This document shows, piece by piece, positions 63,701 through 64,000 of a stretch of 64,000 bases of DNA. Origin of the DNA: Prosopocoilus inquinatus (taxonomy: Eukaryota; Arthropoda; Insecta; Coleoptera; Lucanidae); NCBI GenBank assembly GCA_036172665.1, contig JAYKNF010000037.1, forward strand, positions 186,001 to 250,000, in the 5' to 3' direction. Position 1 is the stretch's first letter; every line of letters begins with the position of its first letter. Both the position numbers and the translations under genes were made by a program. Below the pieces are notes generated by a model. It was not told the origin of the DNA. It saw only the letters and a program-made list of their open reading frames with translations, and made no database searches.

Positions 63701-64000
63701 TTTCGGACGCAGCAGAGGCTGGAAATAGGTTTGAACGAAACAACACGTATTAGCGTTGTTCCTGTGATGTATCTAAACGATCCTTACTTATCTAACATGT
63801 TATTTGACGTTTGGATGGACTCCAGTAACTCTGATGTGAGATACAAAGTTATCGGACGCAGCAGAAGCTGGAAATAGTTTTGAACGAAACAACACGTATT
63901 AGCGTTGTTCCTGTGCTGTATCTAATCGATCCTTACTTATCTATCATGTTATTTGATGTTTCGATGGACTCCAGTAACTCTGATGTGAGATACGACGTTT
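60700..64000 (+). repeat. Heterogeneous zone at the right edge
   Basis: Monomers carry many single-copy changes: TTTCATAAGCAG near 61,468, AATTTTCCGACG near 61,614, TTGTTTGACG near 62,163, GGATAGACTCC near 62,325, GGAACTTG near 62,680 and GGTAACTC near 62,781. Forms such as TTATTTTACG, CATATTAG and TTACATATC echo the first 4.5 kb and 29.9-31.2 kb. One local repeat is visible: AAAGATACAACACG with CATTTATC and GATGACCTCC at about 62,990 and 63,289, 298 bp (2 monomers) apart. The array continues past the last base. Confidence 0.8.
63481..63628 (+). repeat. 148-bp monomer (1-bp deletion in the dyad)
   Basis: ATTAGCGTTGTTCC is shortened to ATTAGCTTGTTCC near 63,606, giving starts at 63,481 and 63,629. 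The missing base falls in the right arm of the dyad at monomer positions 111-132 and weakens its CGC/GCG pairing. It is seen once. Confidence 0.85.

Larger units (their letters stand above)
1..64000 (+). repeat. 149-bp satellite DNA array, about 430 head-to-tail monomers
   Basis: The monomer is numbered here from the C of CGATCCTTAC, which falls on base 1. Successive starts lie at 1, 150, 299, 448 and so on. Phase bookkeeping closes exactly: with net length changes of +6, -38, -2, -1, -53, -53, -2 and -1, the start at 63,927 is 430 units of 149 bp from base 1. All monomers point the same way. The consensus holds 28 C and 31 G (about 40% G+C). Nearly every monomer has an ATCGAT site across its junction and most have a TTTAAA site, so ClaI or DraI digestion should give a 149-bp ladder. 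The unit is close to nucleosome-core length. This is typical of eukaryotic centromeric or pericentromeric satellites; the location is inferred and the family is not recognised. Such DNA is normally non-coding, and no promoter, terminator or RNA gene is visible. Confidence 0.98.

Noticed and set aside
1..64000. CRISPR array
   Set aside because: The units are 149 bp with no split into short constant repeats and unique spacers. The variable zones are shared families of substitutions and the period is far too long.
1..64000. CENP-B box
   Set aside because: CGAAA at monomer positions 108-112 and CAACGAAA in the TTTTCAACG variant resemble one half of the box, but the CCCG/CGGG half is absent at the required spacing.
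1..64000. rDNA spacer, tRNA or snRNA repeats, or telomeric repeats
   Set aside because: I saw no conserved rRNA, tRNA A/B-box pair with cloverleaf potential, or TTAGG/TTAGGG runs. The monomer has no RNA-gene landmarks.
1..64000. Coding tandem-repeat protein
   Set aside because: The 149-bp period is not a multiple of three and each frame meets a stop in nearly every monomer (TAG at 98-100, TGA near 55-62), so no long repetitive protein can be encoded on the + strand.

Overview
The whole 64-kb window is one uninterrupted satellite DNA array. A 149-bp monomer (about 40% G+C) repeats head to tail on the + strand from the first base to the last. I place 430 monomers from base 1 to 63,926 and a partial one from 63,927 to the end. 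I see no inverted monomer, unique spacer, transposon, RNA gene, telomeric repeat or credible protein-coding gene. Both ends lie inside the array, so it is longer than the window. The layout (tens of kilobases of tandem monomers about one nucleosome long, organised into higher-order repeats) indicates a eukaryotic chromosome, most likely pericentromeric or centromeric heterochromatin. CpG is not depleted in the consensus, which argues weakly against a heavily CpG-methylated vertebrate or plant genome and would suit many invertebrates. I do not recognise the satellite family or the species.

Layout, with boundaries good to about one monomer. 1-4,470: a heterogeneous zone with a 5-6 monomer higher-order repeat (745/894 bp). 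5,371-10,340: a 15-monomer, 2,235-bp unit in about 2.2 tandem copies. 13,566-16,195: a copy of 8,202-10,830. 15,095-17,400: a local 8-monomer duplication with a 38-bp deletion. 17,830-26,430: a mosaic related to 10,870-13,540, containing a rare 147-bp monomer at 25,448. 26,900-31,200: a second heterogeneous zone with a 7-monomer duplication. 31,200-41,400: mosaic, including a 15-monomer spacing (2,182 bp) marked by a shared 53-bp deletion. 41,430-47,390: a distant copy of 12,520-18,450. 46,940-48,790: a copy of 24,400-26,400. 48,110-51,690: two copies of a 12-monomer, 1,788-bp unit. 51,440-52,930: two copies of a 5-monomer unit. 52,110-60,700: a 30-monomer, 4,470-bp unit, nearly identical in its two copies. 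60,700-64,000: a heterogeneous zone again.

No gene network can be described. What the window records is how a satellite evolves: unequal crossing-over that keeps the 149-bp register, nested amplification (periods 5, 7, 8, 12, 15 and 30 monomers) and a few microdeletions that tag segmental copies. Inside the monomer, two small dyad symmetries recur and variation is concentrated in a few short zones. The long open frames are by-products of frame arithmetic on the 149-bp period. I found no new gene system here.
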